Assembly (NCBI RefSeq): GCF_030269925.1
Contig: NC_085117.1
Location: 13,826,731-13,890,730, forward strand
Direction: 5' to 3'
Source: Bombyx mori
Taxonomy: Eukaryota > Arthropoda > Insecta > Lepidoptera > Bombycidae
DNA length: 64,000 nucleotides
Part shown: positions 32,787 through 45,289 of the stretch, one piece after another
How the letters are laid out: every line of letters begins with the position of its first letter
Position numbering within the stretch: the stretch's first letter is position 1
Notes under the pieces: model-generated
Told to the model about the DNA's origin: nothing
Database searches by the model: none
The model's input: only the letters and a program-made list of their open reading frames with translations
Position numbers and translations under genes: made by a program

Positions 32787-33994
32787 TGGGTTGAAATATA
32801 ACCTCAGTAAAATGGTGGTTACTTATTGAGACTTTTTCAGTGGGCTTTTTTAAGAATCCCGAGAAGCTACGTCCAGCGGCTTTGTTTCATTTTCCCACAT
32901 TTGTGCACTTTTACAGATATTAAACAGTTAATAAACCACCGTTATTTCACATTTAAACCTGGAGAAACACTAAACAAAATAAAACGAATCACATAACTGC
33001 ACTCCTCGCGTTCCCGCAAAAAAGTCCAACATGGAATAGTATTCTCAGGTATCGTTTATCGTAAATCAGTTTTCAATATCGTGGGTACTACTAGATATCT
33101 ACTACTCGTATACTGACTTGTGAGGGCTGTACCAGTAAGGTCATCGGAACGTTGCTAGTGTAATAGATCTTCATTTTGTTTGTAATAATAATAATAATAA
33201 TTTACTTTTTGAATAAAACTTTTTCTACTTGAATTTTAAAAAACTGAAGTCATACGAATATTGGCTTCGGTCAGAGTTTGTTTAGCGTATTAAGTTTTAA
33301 CAGCATGTTTTAGTTTGTAAATGTATGTAATACAAAATGGATATATTTGTTCTTTTGTTTTTCAATCGTGTTCTATGAGTGTGGGCGTGTTTACTTTGAA
33401 ACTTTGTCGTACTGTTGTCACTTCAGTGAAGCGGTCTGATATCAACAATGTATGAACGGAGGTGCGTAGTCTCAACGATGACTCATTTAAATGTATTTAA
33501 CTTCACATTTCGCGATTAAGTATACACAAATGTAACCAGGATTCCTTAGTTTATCTAATATAAAGTTGATTATAAAATAATTTCTTATATAACTACGAAT
33601 ATAAATTATTAGAACGTCAGTCACAACTCGTCGTGCATAATAAGGGGGAAAAAATAATAATATGAAAATGAACAGTTTTTCAGTATAAATTATACGGGCT
33701 CGGTGTTTCGAAGATTAATGACTTTGAAATTTCTCTGAGGGTGTAAAGTCGATGAAGCCATTTTTCCTAAGTCCACTGCCAGAAAATGACACGGTGATTG
33801 ATGCTTGCCTCCTCTTTCGGGAACGGCCAAGCGTGAGCCTTTGATAAGAGGAAAAAATTCTTAATTAGCTGACTTTCGAGTTTTGGCATGACCTCGCAGT
33901 TTAGCAACTTTATTACAAGCTGATTTTAAGTTCGCATTAGTAATCTTTTTTAAGAAATTAATATTCACATCAGGAACGTAGAATGTTTGTCTTA
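32787..33994. other. AT-rich stretch
   Basis: Holds an (AAT)n microsatellite at 33183-33200. No gene or named repeat recognised. Confidence 0.4.
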
Positions 33995-34216
33995 TCTATA
34001 CTAATATATACCTAAATCTACAGTGGTTTTTACGGATGTTCCGTTATAACTACTGAACCATGCATCGGATTGACTTGAAACTTGGTATTCATGTAGAAAA
34101 TACATGTACTTAATGGATAGGCTAATATTTATATGAGTTTTGGACCCCCTAATAATAACGACAATAAATAATAATGTTAATTTCAAATGCCCAGTGGAGC
34201 GGGCGAGTACGGCTAG
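33995..34216 (+). mobile_element. Helitron-like element, fourth family
   Basis: Begins A|TCTATACTAATATATACC and ends GCGAGTACGGCTAG|T, 222 bp. The interior (gaaccatgcatcggattgac; gaaacttggtattcatgtag) is typical of lepidopteran non-autonomous elements. Confidence 0.6.
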
Positions 34217-35287
34217 TGCATTGATATTAATATTAAGTTTTGTGAGGAGTTGTTAGTTTTAATAACTGCGAATTTTAATTTCACAAGCAATTTTCTTCCT
34301 TAACGCTTTTTTCACATGGCATGAATTCGCATGAAAAACATACGCTCACGATAAAATACACGAAGGAACTTACCTCGACGAATGCTTCTCACACATAATA
34401 AATGTTTTCCTCGTAACAGGCACTTAAGTATCATGAGCAATATTTTCCATAAAATGTATAGGATATTGAATGTATTGATCAATTTATTACATAAAGAACG
34501 GCTTCAAATCTTTTGATTGCCACAAGTACAATATTTGAATTTAAAAAAAAACCAGAGAAACATTTTATATACTACAGTCATTAATTAGAGCAATGAATCT
34601 TGACATCAAGAATTTCGGAAGAAGATACTCGGCTACCGTTTTAAACGTCTTAGTTAAATTAAATAGTATATCATTGTAATATTTGTTGAATGACAACAAT
34701 TTTTTTATTGTGTTTACGGGTGGACGGTCCCACAGCGCTGCTGCATCTTGGATAAAGTGATTACCTTACCGATGCGGACTTACAAAAGACTTACTACCAT
34801 TACTTTTTTAATTCTACAGTCCCATATCTTATACTAATTGAAGGCTTATTGAGCAAACAAATCGTTTTGACGTATTTTTCGCTTTATTACTTGCCAAGCA
34901 AAATAGTTATTCTACGGGGCTGAGTCCAGTCCATTGTCGAATGTTTCTCAAGAGGAGGATTTCGGGAAGTAGGATACTCCCTAGCAGGGGCACGGAACGG
35001 GCTGGGCATGGGCTTTTAATTGGGCAGAAACGATCGTATGCTGGCACGCCTATCCATAAATGCTTTAGTTTCATTACATGACGAAATACACACTTAGACA
35101 TAATAATACTTAGGTTGATGTAATGGTTCTCGTCGATGCCTTCCTCAACAGTTCCAATCTCATTTTCTTATGTTTCTAAACCACGACTTTCACCTGTCTT
35201 GACGTTCAGTTATTCCCCGTAATTAATTGTAGCAGCTGATATCATTAATGTCTAGTCATGTAACTGAGCCATTTGTGAAGTATTAAG

Positions 35288-35289
<2 letters not shown>
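34217..35289. other. Spacer with one degraded SINE
   Basis: At about 34700-34770, ttttttattgtgtttacggg and tggacggtcccacagc look like a decayed Bm1 3' end on the minus strand. Nothing else supported. Confidence 0.35.

Positions 35290-35325
<36 letters not shown>
35290..35325. repeat. (TA)n microsatellite
   Basis: About 17 TA units leading directly into the T-run of the Bm1 copy at 35326. Confidence 0.95.
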
Positions 35326-35343
<18 letters not shown>

Positions 35344-35770
35344 TTGCTTAGATGTGTGGACGAGCTCACAGCCCACCTGGTGTTAAGTGGTTACTGGAGC
35401 CCATAGACATCTGCAACGTAAATGCGCCACACACGTTGAGATATAGTTCAAAGGTCTCAGTATTGTCACAACGGCTGCCCCACCCTTCAAGCCGAAACGC
35501 ATTACTGCTTCACGGCAGAAATAAGCGGGACGGTGGTACCTACCCGTGCGGACTCACAAGAGGTCCTACCACCAGTAATTACGCAAATTATAATTTTGCG
35601 GGTTTGATTTTTATTACACGATGTTATTCCTTCACCGTGGAAGTCAATCGTGAACATTTGTTAAGTACGTATTTCATTAGAAAAATTGGTACCCGCCTGC
35701 GGGATTCGAACACCGGTGCATCGCTCGATACGAATGCACCGGACTTCTTATCCTTTAGGCCACGACAACT
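35326..35770 (-). repeat. Near full-length Bm1 SINE
   Basis: About 445 bp. On the minus strand it opens with a tRNA-like head (gtcgtggcctaaaggataag as A-box region; ggtgttcgaatcccgcagg as B-box region). It continues through the Bm1 body and ends ccacacatctaagcaat plus about 20 A. The long plus-strand open frame across it (35352-35903) is incidental. Confidence 0.95.
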
Positions 35771-36143
35771 TCATATTAAAACGACAGATACCCTCAAAAG
35801 CAGACAACTTTCCATAAGATTTCGTTTAATCATTTCTACATTTCAGCGACAGTCTTCAACCTCCTACGCCCGTTCCATATTCAATCAACCCTTTCGATGG
35901 TGATAAATGGAGGATGTCAGTTCTCTGATTGATGCGATTCATTCCTCAATGTAGAAGATTTCACAGTAGCGTGGTTCAAGGACCTGAGGGGCGTGAAATG
36001 GTGATCATTCAGTATTGTTTGGAAAGCCGATATTGTTGTTATTGATATGATACGATGCGCGTAGGCGAACAACCAAAATAGACGAGCAAATAAACCCTAA
36101 ACTTTACAGTTTCAATAGTTGGAATATTTATCAATTCAAATAT
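35771..36143. other. Spacer, nothing recognised
   Basis: No supported gene or repeat. Confidence 0.35.
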
Positions 36144-36582
36144 ATTTTTTTTTTATTGCTTAGCAGTGTGGACGAGCTCACAGCCCACCTGATGTTAAGT
36201 GGTTACTGGAGCCCATAGACATCTACAACGTAAATGCGCCACACACCTTGAGATATAGTTCTAAGGTCTCAGTATAGTCACAACGGCTGCCCCACCCTTC
36301 AAACCGAAACGCATTACTGCTTCACGGCAGAAATAGGCGGGGCGGTGGTACCTACCCGTGCGGACTCACAAGAGGTCCTACCACCAGTAATTACGCAAAT
36401 TATAATTTTGCGGGTTTCATTTTTATTACACGATGTTATTCCTTCACCGTGGAAGTCAATCGTGAACATTTGTTGAGTACGTATTTCATTAGAAAAATTG
36501 GTACCCGCCTGCGGGATTCGAACACCGGTGCATCGCTTCAACACGAATGCACCGGACGTCTTATCCGTTAGGCCACGACGAC
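36144..36582 (-). repeat. Full-length Bm1 SINE with intact tRNA-like boxes
   Basis: On the minus strand it starts ggtcgtcgtggcctaacgga, with taacggataag and ggtgttcgaatcc as A- and B-box regions. It continues through the entire body to cacactgctaagcaataaaa. It is the best-preserved copy here, and it lies only 374 bp from another near-full-length copy in the same orientation. Confidence 0.95.
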
Positions 36583-37794
36583 CACAAACCTAAATTTATA
36601 CCCTAAATTTACGAGCCGACTTTTTTGTTAAGAATCAAAATGTTTATGAAAGCAAAATTCCATGGTATACACAAGGCTTAGATAATCCAATATGATCATT
36701 CGGCCTTGTTTTCATGTCCGCTGCAGTATAATCCTTCAAAAGAACAAGTGTGGTAAAAATAGGTAATTAAATAGGTTTACAAACAATTCGTAGATTTATA
36801 AACAAAACAAAAAAACAATCTAATTTGTTCCAATGAAGATATAGAATACATTTTTAATGTAGTGATTATTCAAATTAACAAAGTGCCGTAACACCATTTA
36901 AAATTCACCCCGGCTTGTTGGATGCTATCAACATCAAATCCTTATTTATGTTTTAATCCAAGTTACTTTTTGTTTAAATATATTTTATTGTTGGTTGTGC
37001 GAATTGTGAGCTCGCGTGGGTTTGATCTTTCGCAAAAAATCTGCCGCGAAGCGTCCTCGTTTTTCTGGTAGACCAGCCAACGACACCATATGAGTATGTC
37101 CATGGTTTTCTTTTGATTCCATATTCTTCGATGTTCTATTTGTTTTGTCCGTCGATCACGATTCCGAATCTGCGTTTTTAAATCGACCAAAACTGGCGAA
37201 GAAATTTCGTTTTTGTTAACATGCGGTGTAAAAGTTACGGACAACTGACCAAATATCGATCATTAAAATCAAAACTGTGCTTTCATTGACTTCGTAAAGT
37301 TTTATAATTATAGCATTCCTCCAACATGCGTTTCTTTGAAATTGAAAACAATCAAGGCTAAAGCTAATTAGGTTCACACTCATCAAACATAGTGCCGTAC
37401 GGAGTACATTAGTTGCGGTATTTATTAAGAGCAGTTACGTCACATAATGTAATTCTATACTTTGTTGCAGTAAATTAAAGACGAGAAAAATGGGGCCCAA
37501 AAGAAGACGCGATGGCTTAAAAGATAAGATCCCACTGATGTGTTTCAAAGGTACCAATTAAAAAAAATGAAATGAAAGTGGGGGTTACAGCATTCATATT
37601 GTTACGTCTATATCTCCGGTATCCACTTCGATTGACCTTGAATACGTTTATTCATCTATGTAATAAAAATATACAGAATAATATTTCATGATTTTGCTGG
37701 TTATATTTACGAAAACAAAAAAGTATATAAATGCATATTTATTATTTGTAGGTTTCGTCTACCTTTTGATGGAATTCAATGTGGGTCTAAATAA
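36583..37794. other. AT-rich stretch, nothing recognised
   Basis: No supported gene. The minus frame at 36963-37244 has no recognisable motif. Confidence 0.4.
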
Positions 37795-37807
37795 ACATGC
37801 TTTACCT

Positions 37808-38132
37808 TTTTTTTGTACAGGAGAAAATCACCGGATCCCCACCCGCTCGGGGAATGGGGTCTGTGGGAGTTTAACCTCACCAAAAACTCCCGCCGCTCAC
37901 AGCCGGCGCCCGACCCAGGACCGGGCCGGAACCCAATCGGGGCCATTGAGACGGCGGGACAGGGTTGACGCAGAGCATGCTGCATCCATCCCGCCATCCT
38001 CCAGAGGCTGGACTAGCGACCACCGGCAACACGACCACCGGTTCCCTCGTTCGGCGGGTTGGTGGTCCGCCATGATGGCACCGCGCTGCACCTTCCCCCG
38101 GAGCGGTCGGGGGAACGCAGCCTACCATCACC
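37808..38132 (-). repeat. 5'-truncated GC-rich LINE 3' end with 13-bp target duplication
   Basis: A GC-rich insert whose plus-strand T-run (37808-37814) marks its 3' end. It is flanked by acatgctttacct (37795-37807) and acatgcttcacct (38133-38145), one mismatch. This shows insertion by target-primed reverse transcription of a minus-oriented non-LTR element. Its 3' UTR (ggatccggtgattttctcct; cggtcctgggtcgggcgcc on the minus strand) differs from the R1-like family at 27980/58110. The open frames here are by-products of high GC. Confidence 0.8.
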
Positions 38133-38223
38133 ACATGCTTCACCTAGAAATAATTAAACATTATATTTTGTCTCTTTCGTTCATATATGAAACTCGTAAC
38201 TAATGTCAAACAAGTTTGTGTGG

Positions 38224-38471
38224 TTTTTTTTATTGCTTAGGTGAGTGGAGGAGCTCAGAGCCCACCTGGTGTTAAGTGGTTACTGGAGCCCATAGACATC
38301 CGTACAACGTAAATGCGCCACCTACCTTGAGATACAAGTTCTAAGTTCTCAAGTATAGTTACAACGGCTGCCCTGCCCTTCAAACCGAAACGGATTACTG
38401 CTTCACGGCAGAAATAAGCAGAATGGTGGTACCTACCCGCGCGGACTCACAAGAGGTCCTACCACCAGTAA
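38224..38471 (-). repeat. Bm1 SINE, headless
   Basis: T-run, attgcttaggtgagtggagg through cctaccaccagtaac. Inverted partner at 38676-38919. Confidence 0.93.
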
Positions 38472-38675
38472 CGAAACAATAAAACTACGTACTATTATTC
38501 ATTTTTTTTTGGGCGTATCATCTCTATAGTAAGTAAAGTATAACAATTGTAATTATTGAAAAATGTATTGTTAACATGCTTACAGGAAGTCTGTCATAGA
38601 ACAAATAATTCTACAAAACGACTGAGCTTCTTTCTGTATCTACATAAATAAAATACATTAATACAATAATTTTTT

Positions 38676-38919
38676 TACTGGTGGTAGGACCTCTTGTGAG
38701 TCCGCACGGGTAGGTACCACCACCCTACCTATTTCTGCCGTGAAGCAGTAATGGGTTTCGGTTTGAAGGGTGGCGCAGCCGTTGTAACTATACTGAGACC
38801 TTAGAACTTATATCTCAAGGTGGGTGACGCACTTACGTTGTAGATGTCTATGGGCTCCAGTAACCACTTAACACTAGGTGGGCTGTGAGCTCGTCCACCC
38901 ATGTAAGCAAAAAAAAAAC
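38676..38919 (+). repeat. Bm1 SINE, headless
   Basis: tactggtggtaggacctctt through cgtccacccatgtaagcaa and an A-run. Good match to the copy at 38224 in reverse complement, 204 bp away. Confidence 0.93.
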
Positions 38920-39413
38920 ATAATAAAAAAAATATTTTTTTAACAATCGATCCCGAATACATACAAACATTACCAAAGCAATAACCAAACCTTGAAGCGC
39001 TGAACTGTCTTCAAACGCTTAAGCCTTTATGAGAATCTCAAAGTTCTCTTGAATAAAGAGTTCAGTCGCTGAATATTGCACCCCAGATTTTCTACGTGCC
39101 GTGAAAATGTTGACACGTTCTAGTTTGACAGTTTCAAAGAAACGATCAACGCTCCCGTGAAGCGAATAGAGTTAGTTCAGATCTCACAATACGGAGAGCC
39201 TTTCATTTATTAAACTGTGTCCCAAAATATGTAGTTTCAATCCTCAAATTCTAAATCGATTCTAATCAATCCTGAAACGACAATACAAAACATTGTGGCT
39301 GTTATTGTCGTTTTAGGATACATGTTTATTGATAATCATGACGGCCGATGATCTTAAGGCTAATCCGGAAAACGTTTTTCAGCTACAAACTCAATAATTT
39401 TTTATTTTTTAAA
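38920..39413. other. Spacer, nothing recognised
   Basis: No supported gene or repeat. Confidence 0.35.
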
Positions 39414-39850
39414 TTTTTTTATTGCTTAGATGTGTGGACGAGCTCACAGTCCACCCGGTGTTAAGTGGTTACCGGAGCCCATAGACATCTACAACGTAAA
39501 TGCGCCACCCACCTTGAGATATAAGTTCTAAGGTCTCAGTATAGTTACAACGGCAGCCCCACACTTCAAACCGAAACGCATTACTGCTTCACGGCAGAAA
39601 TAGGCAGGGTGGTGGTACCTACCCGTGCGGACTTGTAAGAGGTCCTACCACCACTAATTACGCAAATTATAATTTTTCCGGGTTTGATTTTTATTACACG
39701 ATGTTATTCTTTCACCGTGGAAGCCAATCGTGAACATTTGCTATGTACGTATTTCATTGGAAAAATTGGTACCCGCTTGCGAGATTCGAACACCGGTGCA
39801 TCGCAAGATACAAATGCACCGGACGTCTTATCCATTAGGCTACGACGACT
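39414..39850 (-). repeat. Near full-length Bm1 SINE
   Basis: Head (gtcgtagcctaatggataag; ggtgttcgaatctcgcaag on the minus strand), complete body and T-run. Possible imperfect target duplication: tcaataattttttattttt before and tcaatttttatttt after. Confidence 0.95.
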
Positions 39851-41150
39851 TCAATTTTTATTTTGATTTGCCGTCACGACGTACGATATCGTATCGGTCT
39901 ATTTGAATCCACCTTTATTTTGTATTACGCTAGTAGATAGTTCGAATAAAGGATATTGTTATTTCTCCTTCGTTTAGTACATACCTTTGTGTACTGTGTA
40001 TGTGAGAATTCAATTTTCATGTGTTCTAAAATATTCGATTTATTTATTTTATAATATATAGGTCAATGCAACAATGGCATAGCATTTGTAAGATCTTATC
40101 TCGTGTTTGCCTATAATCTATTTTAATAGTTCTAAATGTTGGTTTCTCCTAGCGTGTTTTTTTACATAGCGAATAACTGTGAAGATTCTATGGTTTCGTA
40201 TTGATTTTTGAAAGTTTTGTCTCCTTACATCGTGTGGTGAGACCAGTGCTCAGCATTTTAATTAAAGGTAACTTATACGCTTTCTCGAGGTTCAAACTAT
40301 TTTCTAACTTAAATGCTTCAAAATCGGATTAGTGGTTTGTTTGTGAAAAGGCAATTAACAGAACATCAAAATTCAAATCAGCATTCAAAGATACTTACGT
40401 AGTTATAATTGATTGATTAACACAGATAAAACTAACTCACTACATTCATTGATTGGTGTAGCAACTTACAATTGAAACCAATTAAAATAGAAATACATTA
40501 ACCTTTCACTCGATGAAGTACGTCTCCATTATTTTGGAACCGTAAAGTTCCACGCCGACATTCATCAAAACATAGGCGTCCATATATTTTGGTAACACAG
40601 TAATCACATAAATAACTTGGGCAGCGAGATCTATACAATAGCTGTCATTGTTTATCGTCAGAGTAAGCGGGAGGGCTCGATAGGCTAATAAACTCGTCTG
40701 CTCTGACCCCAAGCAGATACAAAATGCTAATAGAGGTTAAAACTCTGCAGGGGAAATTCGACATATAGCAACTCCATGACATATACATATAATAAATAAT
40801 CGTAATCCTCCTTTTTCTCATATTAAAGATCTCTTAAATGTGAACACAAAACGACTAGTCTAGTGGCCTAAAAAGGTTTCATTAAAATTCATTTACCGAG
40901 TCCACGATTACTCGTATCTCCTAGACTGTGTAATCGAGACGTTTTCCGATTCTAAGAATATCTCGGTGCTTCTCCACCATGACGCAGTTCTCTTGAATCG
41001 ATGTTGATTCGATCACGATTATAATTAACTTGTTTATATTTTGCTATTTTACTGACGACTATTTTAATTTATTTAACTCGGGGGTCAGTAACATCTAGCA
41101 ACTTTTTTATGAAGCTTAGCTTAAAAGACCTTCACTGGTTTTAACTGTAT
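39851..41150. other. AT-rich stretch, nothing recognised
   Basis: No supported gene or named repeat. Confidence 0.4.
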
Positions 41151-41381
41151 AGATAATTGAACGAGGTCACGGCCCGTCTGGTGTTAAGTGGTTACCAGAG
41201 CTCAGGACGTCATCACGTGAATGCCGCTACCAACCTTCATTCATAAATTTCTAATTCTCGATTTTTACAGAACAACGGCTGTTCTATCTTTCAAATGGGA
41301 AGGTATTTCAGCATGGCGGCAGAATTAGGTGGGCTTATGGTAACTGTCAGAGAGAGCTCCCAACACCTACTACTAACAGTG
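41151..41381 (-). repeat. Old, strongly diverged Bm1-related SINE
   Basis: gaacgaggtcacggcccgtc, tggtgttaagtggttaccag, aacaacggctgttc, ggcggcagaattaggtgg and acacctactactaacagt follow Bm1 order with many changes. Confidence 0.55.
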
Positions 41382-41551
41382 AAACTAAATTGTAGAATGG
41401 TTATAAGGTCGGGGAATCAAATTAGTTTTCCCTAGTAAACGGTGAGATTCAGAAATGTAACGCTCCTAATTCGTCTGTAATTAAGTGTTATTTTGTGACA
41501 GTTAGCGTACCCACATTGCTTAAATTTTTATGTTGATTCACGCTTATTAAC

Positions 41552-41730
41552 TTTTTTTTATTGCTTAAATGGGTGGACCCACTCACCTTGAGATATAAGT
41601 TCTAAGGTCTCAGTATAGTTACAACGGCTGCCCCACCCTTCTAACCGAAACGCATTACTGCTTCACGGCAGAAATAGGCAGGGTGGTGTAACCTATCCGC
41701 GCGGACTCACAAGAGGTCCTACCACCAGTA
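41552..41730 (-). repeat. Bm1 SINE with ~85-bp internal deletion
   Basis: ttgcttaaatgggtggac is joined directly to ccactcaccttgagatata; the rest continues normally to cctaccaccagta. Confidence 0.92.
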
Positions 41731-43340
41731 CTCTCGCAATTAAATCCCGACTCAAGCATCACGTTATGTTACACAGTTGTTACCCGATCGCAAGCGAGTT
41801 GTTATCGTTGTTACTCTGTTATAAGTTTCATACTTAGGTGAAACGTTAATCTTTCTTTTGTACACGTGTTTGAGTTATGATTGAATGGTCATAGCTGTTG
41901 TCTCAGCTCTTGTCGCGGTCATTCACCTAGAATTTACCGGCCTAGGAAATAAAGAATTTTAAATGAACACTGTTTTTGATACGGGTAAAGGCCTTATCGC
42001 GATTTCTATTCCGAGACCAGTGTGCTTAGTGCGAGTTTTTTAGCGTTCTCGATAGCGTAAAAGTTAACTCAAATTTGTATGGAGTTGGAACGTTTGCCTA
42101 CGTTGCCGCTAGGGACACTGTTTTTCTTGAATCATCTGGCGTATATTTAAATTCTTAGACTCTTAGATTTATTCGGCTCTAGACTTAGATTTATTCGGCC
42201 TATCTTATGTTCGTACAGACGGGTGAAAAAGCTCACGGCCCACTTAGCGTTAAGTATCTAGTTACTAGTTTCCAAAGATATCTAAATGTGAATACTGTCA
42301 TTGAGAATGAGACAAAAAGACAAACCCTCAGTTCTATTGTGTAACGGCCGTGCTACCTACCCTACTAACCCTACTAACCCTACCTACCCAACCTACTGAC
42401 CAAAATCAGAAAGCATGACTCTTTTGCGGCAGAAACAGGCCGTAAGGATGTTGCTACCTGTGCAGTATTCATAAATACATAAACCATGCGCAATGGAAAT
42501 TAACAAGGTTGTTTATTTACGTAAAATACAGCGTACCGAATTGAATATAACGTAAATACCGGTTCGGTTTTGCAATGTCACAGTCTGCGGCGCTAGAGCA
42601 GAGGGAGCCATAAAGTATGCCAGATACGAGGTCGACGACAGATCGCCCTATCAAAATTTAACATTTGCAATAAAATATGTAGTGCGAATTTTATTTCGAA
42701 TGTGACTTTTGGACGCAGGTGAACATGATTACCGAGCAATAAATTCCTACAGAGTAGTGAAGAATTAGACTTTTTGTAAAGAGCTTAGTCATTCATTATC
42801 GTTCGATACAGGCGGTCCATTTTCGAAACGCTTCTATTATGTTGTTATAGGTTTAAAGAAACTGGACTTCCTTTGATCTCTTTAAGGACGATTTTTTTTA
42901 CAAAAATCGTAAATTTAATTTATCAACAAATCGCAATAAAGATATTGCGATTGCATAAAGATATTGCGATGCGATGCATATTATTTTCAAAACAATTTAA
43001 TAAGTAAAAAAAATAACGTAGAGTGACTGTTCATTTAAAAAAAATATATGCGCATATGTGGCCATTTAGGGTAGAATTAAATTTAGAAATAAAAATAAAG
43101 AAACCTAATGTACATACATATAAGCGCCAAATTCCCTGAACAGGTTAACGTTATTTCTTCACGCTTCCGCTGTTTTAAGGGTATTTGGAATTAATGTGAA
43201 ATATATTATGTCTAATAGACTTTTAATCCCATTTCTTTGTTTTAGTAAGGTATTATAGTAATAGTGATGGTTTAGTATGTAATTGAAGCAAATAATATAC
43301 TTTGTTTTTACAAAGCAACATATTGAAGTCTTATTTCAAA
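41731..43340. other. Spacer with one degraded SINE
   Basis: At about 42217-42290, cagacgggtgaaaaagctcac and cccacttagcgttaag suggest another decayed Bm1 3' end (minus). Three ctaccctac-type repeats follow at 42350-42395. No gene seen. Confidence 0.35.
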
Positions 43341-43669
43341 CTAGCGACCCGCCCTCGCTTCGCTTCGGAAACATGAAATTTTATTATTGATAGCTGAGTC
43401 CCGCGATGTAGCCCGCGCCTATTGTTGTACCGCGGGTGACGCCACGAGGTGAAGCTAGTCTAAAAAATCGGCTGGACCGATTTTGACGAGACTTTTGCTG
43501 ATAGGTAGCTAATGATATAAGGAGTAACTTTGGCTACTTTTTTAAAACTAGCTTCGCCCCGCGGCTTCGTCCATGGTACGACAATAACCGCGGTTAGCAT
43601 CGCGGGACTCAGCTATCAATCAATAATAAAATATAATGTTTCCGAAGCGAAGCGAGGGCGGGTCGCTAG
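43341..43669. mobile_element. Composite of Helitron-like ends in inverted array
   Basis: Plus strand starts A|CTAGCGACCCGCCCTCGCTT and ends GGGCGGGTCGCTAG|T. The outer ~60 bp plus an inner ctagcttcgccccgcggc / gaggtgaagctag pair make inverted repeats of about 110 bp with indels. The outer sequence is the CTAG end of the family at 13560. There are thus four CTAG-type ends and no TC end, as if two elements had been joined tail to tail. Confidence 0.6.
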
Positions 43670-45289
43670 TAACAAATAAAAGACTCTATGATACTTCGGT
43701 ACTGTGATAAAACAAAGAATGGGGCCTAAACGTTAAATTAATTATTATAAAGCTGGTTTTCTTGTAGGTCTCTATCTTATATTTCAATGCTTTCATGAAT
43801 GAGGAAACTCGATTAAAACAATTTAAAGAGGAGTTCTTGCAACCAGTTCATTAAACGATTACCTTCGTAACAGCTATTAATTATGTAAGCGTTTCGTAAA
43901 ACGTATGTGGGCGAACCGAACATTTGCAAAGCCTCAGGGAAATGCAGTTTCGATTTATAGACGTAGGTATATTGTTACGGCAAGCGAGAACCAATGTAGT
44001 CGAGTTGTTTCGTGAATAAAACACGTAGTACCGGCTTGTTATTACGCTTTTATTAGCTTCAGACGTATGTATGTTAGTATGTAACGGAATCTTTGAACAT
44101 GATTTTGACCCCCTTCAAAACGTCGGATTGACTGGAAATTTGGTATACTTATTAAGGGACCGATGATAATTAAATATTAAAAAAAATTTGAGCCGTCACG
44201 GGACGCCTGGCAGATGTGAAACATCGACATTGTTTTGTAAAATTAATATGCAGAAAAAACAGATTGTGATAGGAACTTAATATTTCATAATGATAAAATA
44301 AAATATTACGAAAAAAAACATTGTTTTCAAGTAAAACACAGGTTATGTGTACTGTAGTAAACAACACTGTATACACTACGGAGTATTATACACTAATCTG
44401 AGCTCAGTGTAGCGAGAGAGATGGCTTAACGCCGGATCGAGTGGGAGAGAATCGCACAGTCGATTGCGCATGGCGACGCGTCGCCACGGCATGCGTCGCC
44501 ACGCCAGAAATCAGTTTTACGTGCGGCTATAGATGTTTCACATCAAAAAAAATATTGGAAAAATTTAAATTACTTTAGCACCACCCAGGGGTCACTTGTA
44601 GGGAATCGCGCCTTAAGCCTACGGAAGCGGGAAGCATCAACCCCCAGTATTACAGTTACTTTTAGTTTTAGTTTATAGCAGTTAATTTTAGTATCATAGT
44701 AAAAATGAATCGTTGAATCTTGTTTAGATGTTGAATCTTATAAAATATTATTGATTTTTTTTAACCTGGTGTTATGAATAGTTAAATATATTTAAAGTTG
44801 CCTTACTGTTTTGCTTTATAACTGCTAACTGCACTGGGTATCAAGCTATATTTAACAAACTATAGTAACTATAGTAGAAATTGTTATATTGTCATCAAAA
44901 GCACACACGTGACAAGCTGGTTCTAGTAATTAGAACAAGTTAATAACTTAATTGAAGTGACTGATTACGTTCATGTTCTATAGAAGGTAATTTAATGAAC
45001 AACCTGTAAAAGGAAACTCATTTCCTTTTTTCCGAGAAATAGTCAGATTCTAGGACTAAAATAAATTACGTGGCCTAATTCTTTAGTGCCCCCATATATT
45101 GTACGTCACGGAGGATAGATCCCGTGTATTTAGTACTAATACTCGCCCGGCATACCTATTTATCAGGGTACTAATTTGTTGCTGACCCAAATATTGAACA
45201 CAACTTTTCTCTCGAAGAACACTATAGATTTTTTTAGTTTGGTCTTTGATTTGTTTTATCTCACGTGTTGGAGCACATATTACTGATGT
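43670..45289. other. Spacer with repeat-like patches
   Basis: 44050-44190 resembles the Helitron-like family at 33995 (gtcggattgactggaaattt). A GC-rich patch at 44400-44530 (ggcgacgcgtcgccacgg) lies between inverted gatgtgaaacatc (44214) and gatgtttcacatc (44531). No gene supported. Confidence 0.35.

Noticed and set aside
35290..35345. TATA-rich promoter
   Set aside because: It is a TA microsatellite followed by the poly-T of a reversed SINE.
35352..35903. 183-codon open frame, one of the longest in the window
   Set aside because: It lies over a near full-length Bm1 SINE read antisense; other copies of the same SINE carry parts of the same frame with stops.
36515..36582. tRNA gene on the minus strand
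   Set aside because: It is the tRNA-derived head of a Bm1 SINE, continuous with the SINE body.
37688..38203. 171-codon open frame and several overlapping minus-strand frames
   Set aside because: They run through a GC-rich truncated LINE insert flanked by a target duplication; several frames being open at once is a composition effect.
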